From Thecamonas trahens ATCC 50062 (taxonomy: Eukaryota; Apusozoa; Apusomonadida; Apusomonadidae), in the NCBI RefSeq assembly GCF_000142905.1, contig NW_013657663.1, positions 6,501-26,581 of the forward strand: a stretch of 20,081 nt of DNA, read 5' to 3'. The translations under genes were made by a program, and so were the position numbers. Below are positions 7,132-16,128 of this stretch, in pieces. Position 1 is the first letter of the stretch. Each line of letters begins with the position of its first letter. Under the pieces are notes generated by a model. The model made no database searches, had not been told where the DNA came from, and saw only the letters and a program-made list of their open reading frames with translations.

Positions 7132-8349
7132 CTATCCGTACTTGTTGAAATATCCCCATGACCGCGGGAGCAGAGCCGCAAAGTTGGTCAGCGGTAGCGG
7201 ATACCCGCCGCCCATCTTGGCCGTGAACAGCACCGAGATGTAGCCGAGCGCGAGCCAAAGTGCAAAGCATCCGACCACCGTCGGCACGATCATGACAAGC
7301 GTGCCGTAGTTTGCTGCTGCAAGCCGCGGCACTCCGCGGAGGAGAACCAGGATGCCGGCAACGGCCGTCGCGTACAATCCGCCCACCACCATCGCCTCCT
7401 TGCCGAGCTGGTGCCGCTGCGCTGGGTAGAACCACATTTCGCCGTCCTTCCCAGCCTGCGTCCACGGCGCCGACCGGATGGTGCAGAACATGGCACCCGA
7501 GTAGCAGTACACCACGCCGCAGAGAAACGCGCCAAAGAACAGAAGCCGAAACGGCACAATCGCGTTGATCTTGTCCTGCGCCGCCCACAGCGAGCCCACC
7601 GTCCCGGCCACTGCAAACACAATCCGAAACAGCGGCAATGGCCGTGAGACGTCAATCTCGAGCCCACACTGCCGGGTAATAAACTGCAGAAAGACCGTTG
7701 TGTCCGACGACATTTGCCGCAGGTTGAACTCGTTGTCTTTGGTCCACCGCTTTCGCCACGCCTTGCTCGACCCGATCGACGGCGCCTTGCTCGACTTGAC
7801 CAGTGCCCGCGCTGGCGGCACAAACGCAATGTAAGGCGTACCAGAGACCTGCACAGCCTTGAAGATCGCCGCCCCGTTGGCCTTGTCGTAGTCGATCACT
7901 CCAAAGAACACAGGCAGCTCTGCATCGCTCACATCCTCCGCCGTCCCGTTCACCATCGCCGCCTCCACGCCTGCCACGCTCTCGTCGAGATGGTGCCGCG
8001 CAAAGCCCGACGCCGCCTCGGTGTACGGCTCCCACATGATGGCGCACGGCTTGCATCCGCGCCCGGGACTCGCCACCGTGAACATCAGCACCACAGAGTA
8101 CAGCCGTGGTGTCGCGTGCACATACTCGCGATACTCGTGCGCGCTGAGGCTCACTGTGCCGTCCGCAGACGCCTTTGCCCGCTCCGCCAGTTCATGCAGC
8201 TTGCCAAGCGCCTCTTCGGCCGAGACCGGTACCTTCTTGGCCGCCTTGCCCTCGCCACCCGTAGCAAGCAGACCAGCCACCACCACAAACACTACCACTG
8301 CCATCATACACACTCTGCCCGCGCGTCTGTACCTAGAAAGCCCGCCCAT
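7132..8349 (-). CDS. oligosaccharyltransferase subunit OST3/OST6 (TUSC3/MAGT1 family)
   Basis: The chosen start (8349) gives 405 aa and places an ER signal peptide at about 15-29 (MMAVVVFVVVAGLLA). An upstream in-frame Met at 8475 would add 42 residues made of CA-leader sequence and is less likely. A luminal thioredoxin-like domain follows with FTVASPGRGCKPC; the CxxC is at 99-102, with AIMWEPY after it, then VFFGVIDYDK and the cis-Pro loop SGTPYIAFVP. Four membrane segments come next, with the conserved GAMFCTIRSAPW between the second and third. OST3/6 proteins form mixed disulfides with substrates and help the oligosaccharyltransferase N-glycosylate Asn sites in the ER. Length and topology match TUSC3 and yeast Ost3. 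Which of OST3 or OST6 it corresponds to cannot be said. Confidence 0.92.
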   Translation of the reverse strand: MGGLSRYRRAGRVCMMAVVVFVVVAGLLATGGEGKAAKKVPVSAEEALGKLHELAERAKASADGTVSLSAHEYREYVHATPRLYSVVLMFTVASPGRGCKPCAIMWEPYTEAASGFARHHLDESVAGVEAAMVNGTAEDVSDAELPVFFGVIDYDKANGAAIFKAVQVSGTPYIAFVPPARALVKSSKAPSIGSSKAWRKRWTKDNEFNLRQMSSDTTVFLQFITRQCGLEIDVSRPLPLFRIVFAVAGTVGSLWAAQDKINAIVPFRLLFFGAFLCGVVYCYSGAMFCTIRSAPWTQAGKDGEMWFYPAQRHQLGKEAMVVGGLYATAVAGILVLLRGVPRLAAANYGTLVMIVPTVVGCFALWLALGYISVLFTAKMGGGYPLPLTNFAALLPRSWGYFNKYG

Positions 8350-8594
8350 GTCAATGACCGCAACCACAGCCACAACAGCAACCACAACCACCACCAGAGT
8401 CGTGTGTACCACCACCCACCGCCTCCGCCACAACACACCACCACACACAACCCTCTCCCCCCCTCCCCACGACAAGCCACACCCTTGACCACCTCACCCT
8501 CACTGATCACTCCCCAACAACGCCCGCACACTCACTCTCATCTCCCCCTCCACACACACACACACACGCCCCCCCCCCCCCCCCTCCCCTCGTC
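8350..8594. promoter_or_regulatory. 245 bp divergent intergenic region, CA/C-rich
   Basis: It holds the promoters of OST3/6 (-) and the zinc-module gene (+). The + strand is almost free of G, made of CA, CAC and C runs, ending in (CA)8 plus a run of 16 C. No other element is recognised. Confidence 0.55.
8551..8584 (+). repeat. (CA)n followed by C16 just upstream of the zinc-module gene
   Basis: A 17-nt CA run at 8551-8567, one G, then 16 C at 8569-8584, ending 10 bp before the ATG at 8595. It is a plausible leader element, or a hard-to-sequence site whose exact C count may be wrong. Confidence 0.85.
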
Positions 8595-10303
8595 ATGCAA
8601 ACCGTGGCCGAGCTGGCGAGCAAGTACACGGCAAAGAAAGGGAAGCGGTCATGTCCACACACCGGTTGCAACTACACGACCGAGACTGCGTCAGAGCGAC
8701 AGTTCATGGACCATGTCATCTCCGCCAATCTACATGAGCGCATCTGCCCAGAGTCCTGTCCCACCTGCGTCGAGATGCTCGATTCCGGCCTGTGGGAGGC
8801 CTTCTTCGTCCCGCCGGCCGATATCTTCCGCTGTCCGCACGACGGCTGCACATGGACGTCCTCGGTCCCGGACTTTCAGGGCCGCATGGCCGGCGTATCC
8901 CGCCATCTGCGCTCTTTCCGTGTCCATGGCCAACATGTCCGGAGCCAGAATCCGATCTCATGTGCTGTCTGCCTCGAGTTGGTTGCCTCTGGCGAGTGGG
9001 AGGACGAGCTTGTCCACCTCGGCCGCGCTACCGTCTTCGCCGCCTCGGTCTGCACTCCCGACGATGTTGCCGATGCAAAGCTCCACGGCGAGGACGATCT
9101 TCCGCTCCGCATCGTCGAGCCCAATGGCGAGCCCGCCATCGCCTCGCTCTACCACATCTCCCAGGTCCCGGCTCCTCCCAACTCCCAGCCGCCGCCGCCG
9201 TCTACCTCGTCGGTGCCGCCGTCTGCTTCTGGGCCCATCACCTTTTCGTCGCCGGTCACCTCGTTTGCCTCGACCGCCTCGGCCGCCTCAACCGCGACGC
9301 CGACTGCCCCGTCGACCGCATTTGTCCCGCTCTCCAACTCGCTCAAGCGCAAGCGCTCCGATCCCCCACCGCTCCTCCACGCCGCCTCGGCCGCCACTGC
9401 CGGCGCGTCCGCCAGCGACCTCCGCTCAAACAACGCGAACAAGTCAGGTCCGTCGATCATCGGCCGCAATGTCATCTTTGGTACTTCCTCCCGCAGCGTC
9501 ATGGTTCCCGGCCCTATCTACAACGCCGAAAACCACCGTCGCGCCAAAGCCGGCCTCCCGCCCCTATCGCCCCTGCCGTCGCCGGATCCTCCCGCTAAGC
9601 ACCCAAGAAGAAGGCCAAGACCTCGGCTACATCGACGGTCTCAACCGCGGCGCCATCTGCTGAGCTCCCACCCACCGAGGCCACGTCTATCGCTCCTGCC
9701 TCTCCGCCGGCTGACCCGGCACCGGTCGACCCGCCCCTTCCCCCCAGCTCGTCGCCGCAAGACGCGACCGGCGTGAGCCAGAAGGCGCTTGCCATGGCCA
9801 TGGCCAAGGCTCAAAAGTCGCGAGCCAAGGCTCAAAAATCTCGAGCCAACGCCAACGCCAAGCACACTGCTGCTCACACCTACATCGACGCCGTACCAAC
9901 CGCCTCGCGCTCCATGCACGAGTGCCCGCACGCAGGCTGCTCGTGGAAGTCGTCGCCGACGAGGTCCGTCGCCGAGCAATTCTTTGAGCTCCAGCTTCAC
10001 AATGTCGACCTTGACCAGCACCGGGTCCACGTTGCCGAGGCCGGCGCCGACTGCGCGGTCTGCCACAAGCTTGTTTCAGGCGGCATCTGGCTCGACGATC
10101 TCTCCGCCGCCGACATCGACCCCAACTTTGCATGCCGCCATGCCGGCTGCGACTGGGTTGCCTCCATGACCTCGCCCATCCCCGAGGAAATCCAAGTCAT
10201 CCGCCACGAGATCGACATGGCGCTCCACCTCGAACACATTGGCCAGCCGTGCACCCGCTGCGCCCGCCTCTACGCGGCCCGCATCTGGGAACCTCGTCGC
10301 TGA
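8595..10303 (+). CDS. unrecognised protein with four putative zinc-binding modules (frame break near 9602)
   Basis: I do not recognise the family. The frame from ATG 8595 carries two modules (8652-8795 and 8832-8999) of the form C-x4-C ... H-x6-H ... C-x2-C-x8-W, then a long Ser/Pro/Ala/Thr linker with a basic LKRKR. Two more modules (9923-10090 and 10133-10288) lie in the next frame, which ends at the TGA at 10301-10303. Codon use shows the switch near CCC at 9602-9604: before it, 8595-frame codons look normal; after it, the other frame gives typical GAG/AAG/GCC codons and a PKKKAK motif. A missing C would join the frames into about 569 residues. An intron at 9638-9747 (good acceptor, poor donor) is the alternative. 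Two basic clusters suggest a nuclear protein; nucleic-acid binding is a guess. Confidence 0.75.
9600..9607 (+). other. frame break 1 in the zinc-module gene
   Basis: The reading frame must move by one base (re-read or missing base) at CCC 9602-9604 to pass from the KHP side to the PKKKAK side. The downstream frame has a TAA at 9596-9598, so the switch is at or after 9599. Confidence 0.65.
9803..9844 (+). repeat. two 21 bp direct repeats encoding AKAQKSR twice
   Basis: GCCAAGGCTCAAAAGTCGCGA-type unit at 9803-9823 followed directly by a copy at 9824-9844 with two changes. They lie in the linker just after the frame break and add a basic patch before the third module. Confidence 0.8.
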
Positions 10304-10531
10304 CTCCACCCGCTCACCCGCACACCCACCCTCCACACACCCACACACTCACACACACCACCATCCGATGCACGTATGCCATCGATTGTACACCCGCCTC
10401 ATATGCCAATCTCATCCCCTGCCTCGGCCATCACATCAGACGCCTCGTTTCGTCCTTCAGGGAACCTGGGAACCTGCACCCCGCCCACACCACCTGGCTA
10501 CCACAAATCACCCACATCCCTCTCCATAGCC
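10304..10531 (+). promoter_or_regulatory. CA-rich leader before the large PH-domain gene
   Basis: 228 bp between same-strand genes. The first part (about 10315-10365) is CA/CAC repeat. A possible 5'-UTR intron runs 10374-10460 (donor GTATGC, acceptor TCCTTCAG, 87 bp). An upstream ATG at 10368 would, after splicing, give a short open frame that stops at 10527-10529, three bases before the main ATG. Confidence 0.4.
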
Positions 10532-13500
10532 ATGTCCGACCCTCCTCCACCGGCGTTCGACCCCAACGTCCCACCTCCAGGGCCACCTCCATCTTTTGCT
10601 ACCCCGCCGCCGAATCCGTATGGAGCGCCTCCAGCACCTGCAACCGCTGTTGGCAACCCGTATGGTGCTCCACCGCCGGCTAACGCTCCTCCGCACAACC
10701 CTTATGGCGCACCAGCCGTGGCTGCTGGGGGCAATCCATATGCTGCAGCTCCGATAGCACCCACTGGAGACTCTTGCCCCGTCCCGCCGCCACAGGAACC
10801 CGTCTCGATGCCTCCGCCCAACTACGCTCATCCGCCGCTGTCCGACACCGATGCGTTTGACGACGCCGACTGGGCTGGCCGAGACTCTACCTCGGGTGAC
10901 GATGTGCCCGGATCGTCAGCCCCCATTCTCGGCGATGACGACGGCGCCTTTGGCTCGAGCTCTGACTCGGACGACACTGATCCGGCGGTAGACCCAACTG
11001 CCCGGTTCGGTCTCGATCCGTCGATGGACGCACCGCCGTCGTACTCGTTTGCCCCACCGCCGGCGTTTGGTGACAATGTGGATCCTTTTGCGCCCAACGC
11101 GCCGCCACCGCAAGCGCATCGCTCGGGCAAGGCCTTGTGGGCCATTCTCCGTATGCGCGTTCTCGGCCTCCGCCTCTTCCTTGCTGCCCGCCCGCGAGTG
11201 CCCGACGAGCCGCCGCCGGTCTACATGCGCCCGCCCGTTGCCTTTCCCGACGCGGGCCGTCCGCTGCTTCCGTCCGAAATGCCGCCGCCGCCGCTGGCTG
11301 ACGCCCACGTGGCCCCGCCGCCACCACCCGAGACCGACGCTATGCTCGCCGCTCTTCCGCCGCCGGGTCACGACTACCCGCCGCTGCTCCTCGCCGGTCC
11401 GATCGACGAGAACACTGACGCTCTGCACGCCTTTCGCCAGACCTGCGCCACGCAGCCACAGTCACAGACCCACGCACGCATCGTCACCTCAGGCGGCCCC
11501 GGTTCGCCAGGCCAGATGGGCATGGACGGTCAGGGCTTTTCATGCCAGGGCATGGCCGGCGCCCCTGGCCAGCCCGGTGGGCATGCCCTGCCCATCGAAG
11601 TCCATCTCTCCGGATCGCCGCATGATGGTGTCATCAACCTCAACATCGTCTCGGTTGGCCAGAACGTCCAGCTTCCGTTTGGCCACCCCGACGCGTCGAT
11701 GTACCTCGAGGCCAACGGTGGCGCAGGCGGCGCAGGCGGCCAAGGCGGCCGTGGCTCCGACGGCGCCTGTGGCCGTCCAGGCCACAACGCCACACGCCAC
11801 AGACGTGGTACGAACGGTGGGCCAGGTGGGCCGGGCGGACAAGGCGGGCCCGGTGGGCCGGGTGGTGATGGTGGCAACGCTGCGCCCATCACTGTCGTCG
11901 CCGACGACAACAACGCCGATCTTTTCCTTCTTCTTCGCTCACACCCGACTCCCAAGGGAGGCTTCGGTGGTTCCGGTGGCGTCGGCGGCCAGGGTGGCCG
12001 AGGCGGGCCTGGTGGTCGAGGTGGCCACTCCCACTCTTGGACCACCACCACTGGTCATGGCGAGAACCGACGAACGGTTCGCCACTCGAATCCCGGCGGG
12101 AAGAAGGGCCGCCGTGGCCCTGACGGCCTGCCTGGCATGATGGGCAACTCGGGCGGTCCTGGTCTCGACGCACCTGTCCAGATTGTGCTCCAGCCAGGCA
12201 ACCGCATCTACGCCGCGCCGTTTGACCTCCGCATGGACCAGCCGCTCCATGTCGTCACCGAGGCCGGGTACGGCGTTCTCGAGCCCGGCGCTGTCTTCAG
12301 CCTCACCCACAGCGTCACGTCGTGCGGTGGCATGCCGACACCTGTCGCCATCGACGCATGCGTCTCGGTTCGGACCGGCAACTCACCGTGGATCACTGCG
12401 CTGGACAATCCGGAGGCTGGATCAGTGGCAACACTTCCTCGCGGCATGGACGTCGGCACTTCTGCCCCTGTCACACTCCGTCTGAAGGTTGCGCCGAACT
12501 CCGCTGGGCCCAAGTACGGTGAAGCATTCCGCGAGATCACCGACTACGCCCCGCTCTGCTTCATGGCTCGCTCTGGCATGCACGTGCCCACACTCTCCCA
12601 CCAGCGGCAGAAGCTTGTCGTCGAGTACCCGGTTGAAATCACGCCAGTCCGCGGAGCGGCGGCAATCTCGCGCGGCGAAGCCGGCGTTCTGGCTCTCCAG
12701 CTGTGCAGCAAAAGCATCCGCTCTCTCGGCTTCTCCTCTGAGAGCAAGCGGCCAATCCGGGTCGTACTCTCGCTCCGGACCGATGTGACAGACGACGACG
12801 ACGCGGTCACCAACCCGGACGATATCACCATCACCCCCATGGTAGACGGCGCCTCTGGCTTCCTTGCCGAGAACCCTGCGCTCGCTGGGCGGGTCACCGT
12901 GCCGCCGGCTGGCATACCGGGCGTTGTAGTCTTTGACGTTACCCACATCGAGCCCGGCGAGGCGCTCACTATTGCGGCCTCGGTCGAGTTTACCGGTCCC
13001 GACGTCGCTACCTATGCACGTGCACACCTGCAGGTCATGCTGGAGCTTGGCGCCATCGACGACTTTGCCACCACTGTCCCCATCCAGTACCGCCAGTTCT
13101 CGGTCCAGCTCGCCGAGCGGTTTGCCTTTGACGAGAACGAGACCCGCGCCCTGATGGTGATCCATGGTGCGACGCCGTCAGCCGTAGTCCGTGGCTGGCA
13201 GCGACTGGTGAACGCGACCTACGGCGGCAATGCGCTCGCCGTCTGGAACGTCTCGCTCTACGAGTCATTTGCCTTCTACCACCGCACCAACACGCTGACC
13301 CCGGCCCGCCAGCTCGGTGCGCTTTTCGCCGACCGGCCGGTCATTGTCATCAACACCCCGTTCGCCACCACCAAGGGCGATGTACTCCACACTATGAGCG
13401 ACATTATCTCGTATCAGGACCTAGTCAACGCCTTTAAGTTCTTTGCGGCCCGCCTGCTGGTCGTCGGCGGGACTGCCGGCGTAGCCCAGCCGGCCCAGCG

Positions 13501-15852
13501 CATTGCCGTCCACCCGGCGTACGTCGAGTTTGACCGCCCACGCGTCAACTTCAATTCGATCAATGACTACGTTGGCCTCCAGTCGAACACCGCCGAGCAA
13601 AGCGCGGTCGCGCATGCGGTTCCGGCGCCCCACCCCGGCGAGCTGAGCGGCTGGCTTTATGTCTCCAACAAGGCCGGCAAGCGCGGCAACAAGCGGTTTT
13701 GCGTCCTCCGCATCGCCGAGTCACAGCTCCTTGCACTGTACAAGGGCTCGAGCGAGAAGGACATGCCTGTTGCCGTCCTGGATCTCTCGGGCACTCGCAT
13801 CGGCTGGTCCGTCACCTCGCGACAGGACGATGACGGCGCGGCCCAGGCCGTGGTCACCTGCGAGCCACTTGACTCGGACTCGCTTGCCCATGAAGCTCTC
13901 GACGTGACGCCGTTGTATGTGTTCACCTCGGACCCACGTGCTGCGCCCAAGAAAGAGCGCGATCGGGTGCTCGACGCATCACTGCTTGCTGGCCATCTGC
14001 TCGCCTTTCGACCATCGCGCAACTTTCCGCCGACGGTCGGCGCCGAATCTGACGACGACACCGATGCCGGTGCCGACGCCGACGGCGGAAGCGCTTCCGG
14101 CAGCGTCGTTCTCAAGGGCATGCTCACCATGGAAGGCCACCGCAAGCACAAAAAAGCCAAGGAGTGGTACTTTGTTCTCCGCGGCAGGACGCTCGCTTTT
14201 TACAAGCCGTCGGCTGCTGCCAAGTCCACGCTGGGAAAGCCCAAGGGCGAGCTGGACTTGCGCGCCATGAAGCAGCTCGACCGCGGCGCTGTGGCCACCG
14301 AGTTCCACCTTGTCGCCGGTGACGACTCGGTCTTTATTTCTGGTAATTCTCCCGACGACATCAACGGCTGGTTCGCTGCGATGGAGGTGTTCCTTCCTGC
14401 TGGTGCTCGCGGCTCAGGCCCGCGCGGTGTCTTGCCTGGCTCTGATGGTGCACTCGACGTTGTCGACGCGTGCGACAAGATTGCGGCGTCGGATCCGTAC
14501 GATGCGTGCGGCTGGCTCGGCATCCGCGAGTTCGGCTCCAAGTCCAAGCCGGTGCCGCGGTTTGTGACTGTTCGTGGCTTTACTGTTCTCTTCTACAAGT
14601 CGCAGCGTGACCAGTCACCGGACCTGGTCCTCTCGCTGGTCCACGCTGTTGTCGGCGAGTACATCGCCGACGGGCCGGTCGGCGAGTCGTTCACCGTCAA
14701 GTCGCCCAAGGCGCCCAAGCAGCGGACGTACCAGCTGTGTGGCGTGCCAAACGACGCCGGAGACGCTGAGACTCTTGCAGTCTCAACTTGGGCCGCCATG
14801 ATGACCGCCATAGCCCGCACGCCCGCTGGTGTAGAGCCGCGGCGCAAGCCGGAAGAGACCGCGCACATGGAGCTCATCTCGTCAGCGGTAGCGGCCATTG
14901 CAGTCAAGCCGACCGAAAAGGCGATGGCGGCTGCAGTGGCGAAGATCCACTCGGCGCTGGTCATGGCCCACCCTGCTGAGATGTTTCAGATCCATCGGAC
15001 CGCCAACGCCGGTGAGCTCGAGGTGGTGCGGATGAATGTGTCGCGGGTCGACTCGCGTATGGTTGTCTTTGCCGCCGAGCCGCCCGAACTTGGCCGGCCG
15101 CTGGATGCGGGCTCCGGAAACGCCGCCTTTGCGCTCTTCAAGGTCATGGCCATGGGGAGAAGCTGCAGGCCTTTGCGCGGGTGAGCGACAAGTGGGCGGG
15201 CGTTGAGCTCCTCGCCGAGGCCATCATGTCGGATCTCGGCGACGAGCAGGCCGCCTTTCTCATTGCCCGCAAGTCGGGCCCACTCTCACGCTCGGATCTC
15301 GAGTCCCGTCTGATCATGCTTGCCATGGCCGCCAACGCCGAGCTCGGGACCGGCACCAGCGAGAAGAAGGAGGCGCTTGTCCTCGGTATGATGCTCCGGC
15401 TGGCGTGCACCTCGGCAAGGATGGTTCGCAAGAAGGACAAGATGCTCTCGCGGCGGTCTAAGAAGCTGCACGGCGCAACCAACGCATGGCTCGCCATGTG
15501 GGAGCGCCACATACAGTTCTCGGCCGCCGATGCCAGCCGCAAGGCCCGGACTCTTCGTGACTTGAAGTCTGAGAAGCAGGCTGAGTCCAAGCGACTGAAG
15601 TCTGTCAAGCGCAAGCCGGCCCTCGACTCGCTGCGCATCACCGAGGATCGCGCTGCAGCTCTCGGGGGTCGCCTTTGGTGGTCGTGCATGTCCGTTCACG
15701 AAGACGCAACCGCCACCCTCGGTGGGCCCTTTGATTTCAAGTGGGCCGTCTCCGAGGTGGTTCCCGTCAAAGAGATCGGCAACTGCGTCGGCCGACGCCC
15801 TCCGGCCTCCATCCTCCGCGAACTCGCCGCCGAAGCATCCATGGGCCGGTAG
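10532..15852 (+). CDS. very large Gly-rich, triple PH-domain protein (frame break near 15154)
   Basis: The start at 10532 (CATAGCCATGTCC, MSDPPPPAF) is preferred over the in-frame ATG at 10376, which lies in CA-rich leader. In order: a Pro-rich N-terminus with four NPYG/NPYA motifs (28-68); an acidic Ser/Asp part; a basic-hydrophobic helix near 200; a Gly-rich region of GGxGGxGG/GxPGxxG type (321-545); a beta-rich middle; an unknown block containing WNVSLY at 905-910; and PH domains at about 1036-1163, 1193-1290 and 1325-1430, each opening like GWLYVSN, KGMLTM or GWLGIREF, followed by a 'FVLRG..LAFYK'-type strand. The frame then ends at a TGA at 15182-15184, but the next frame reads on naturally (GEKLQAFARVSDKW) to 15852, about 1773 aa in all if one G is missing in GGGG 15154-15157. 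The PH domains suggest membrane or phosphoinositide binding. There is no signal peptide. Confidence 0.78.
15152..15160 (+). other. frame break 2 in the PH-domain gene
   Basis: ATGGGGAGA in the upstream frame gives MGRSCRPLRG and then a stop. One more G in the GGGG run gives MGEKLQAFARVSDKW and 220 further residues. Confidence 0.7.
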
Positions 15853-16128
15853 CGAACGCATCCCAAGCACAAGCTACACAACTACATTACAGCCTACAAG
15901 TCTCCTTGTTCCGCGCATACGTAAATCGATACTCACTTCCACCCCGATCGCCCCCCCCTCCCCCGCCACACTCGGGACACTCCAGACCCAGCGCCGAGTT
16001 GTGCGGCTGCCCGCGAAAAATGACACCACCACCGCCCACACCCTCCGACGAGCTACACACTCTCTCCCTCTCTCTCGCTCACACACACACACACATACAC
16101 ACACACATACCTACATACAACTCTCCTC
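15853..16128 (+). promoter_or_regulatory. 276 bp intergenic region before SPT20
   Basis: It separates two same-strand genes, so it holds the 3' end of the PH-domain gene and the SPT20 promoter and leader. It is C/T/A-rich on the + strand, with C runs near 15952-15965 and CT and CA repeats from about 16060. A weak E2F-like CCCGCGAAAAA lies at 16011-16021. Nothing else is recognised. Confidence 0.5.
16080..16118 (+). repeat. interrupted CA microsatellite in the SPT20 leader
   Basis: CA units broken by TA steps (ACACAT, ACATAC) end 10 bp before the ATG at 16129. It is preceded by CT repeats, giving a leader with almost no G. Confidence 0.85.

Larger units (their letters stand above)
8652..10288 (+). 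repeat. four diverged copies of a Cys/His module in one gene
   Basis: Copies at 8652-8795, 8832-8999, 9923-10090 and 10133-10288. All share C-[PR]-H-x-G-C-x-[YW], then after 12-17 residues H-x6-H, then after 7-11 residues C-x2-C-x8-W. They open as CPHTGCNY, CPHDGCTW, CPHAGCSW and CRHAGCDW, and close as CPTCVEMLDSGLW, CAVCLELVASGEW, CAVCHKLVSGGIW and CTRCARLYAARIW. Six metal-ligand-type residues are invariant, plus a further His in the first motif. Copies 2-4 also have a His three residues after H-x6-H. Confidence 0.85.

Noticed and set aside
7714-9663. 649-codon open frame across OST3/6, the intergenic CA repeat and the zinc-module gene
   Set aside because: It runs antisense through OST3/6, then through microsatellite, then out of frame in the next gene. 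Low-complexity Arg/Ser/Pro content marks it as a shadow.
11492-12160. True fibrillar collagen
   Set aside because: The Gly spacing is irregular (GGxGGxGG mixed with GxPG), there is no signal peptide, and PH domains follow, so it is only collagen-like in composition.
15181-15190. Splice donor GTGAGC right at the apparent stop of the PH-domain gene
   Set aside because: The consensus is good, but the sequence both before (EKLQAFAR) and after (VSDKWAGVELL) reads as coding in one frame, and no suitable acceptor of the right phase was found.
15181-15852. Separate gene starting at the GTG or at a following ATG
   Set aside because: No leader, no stop-separated start, and the frame reads naturally into the preceding gene through the GGGG run. 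Treated as the end of the PH-domain gene.
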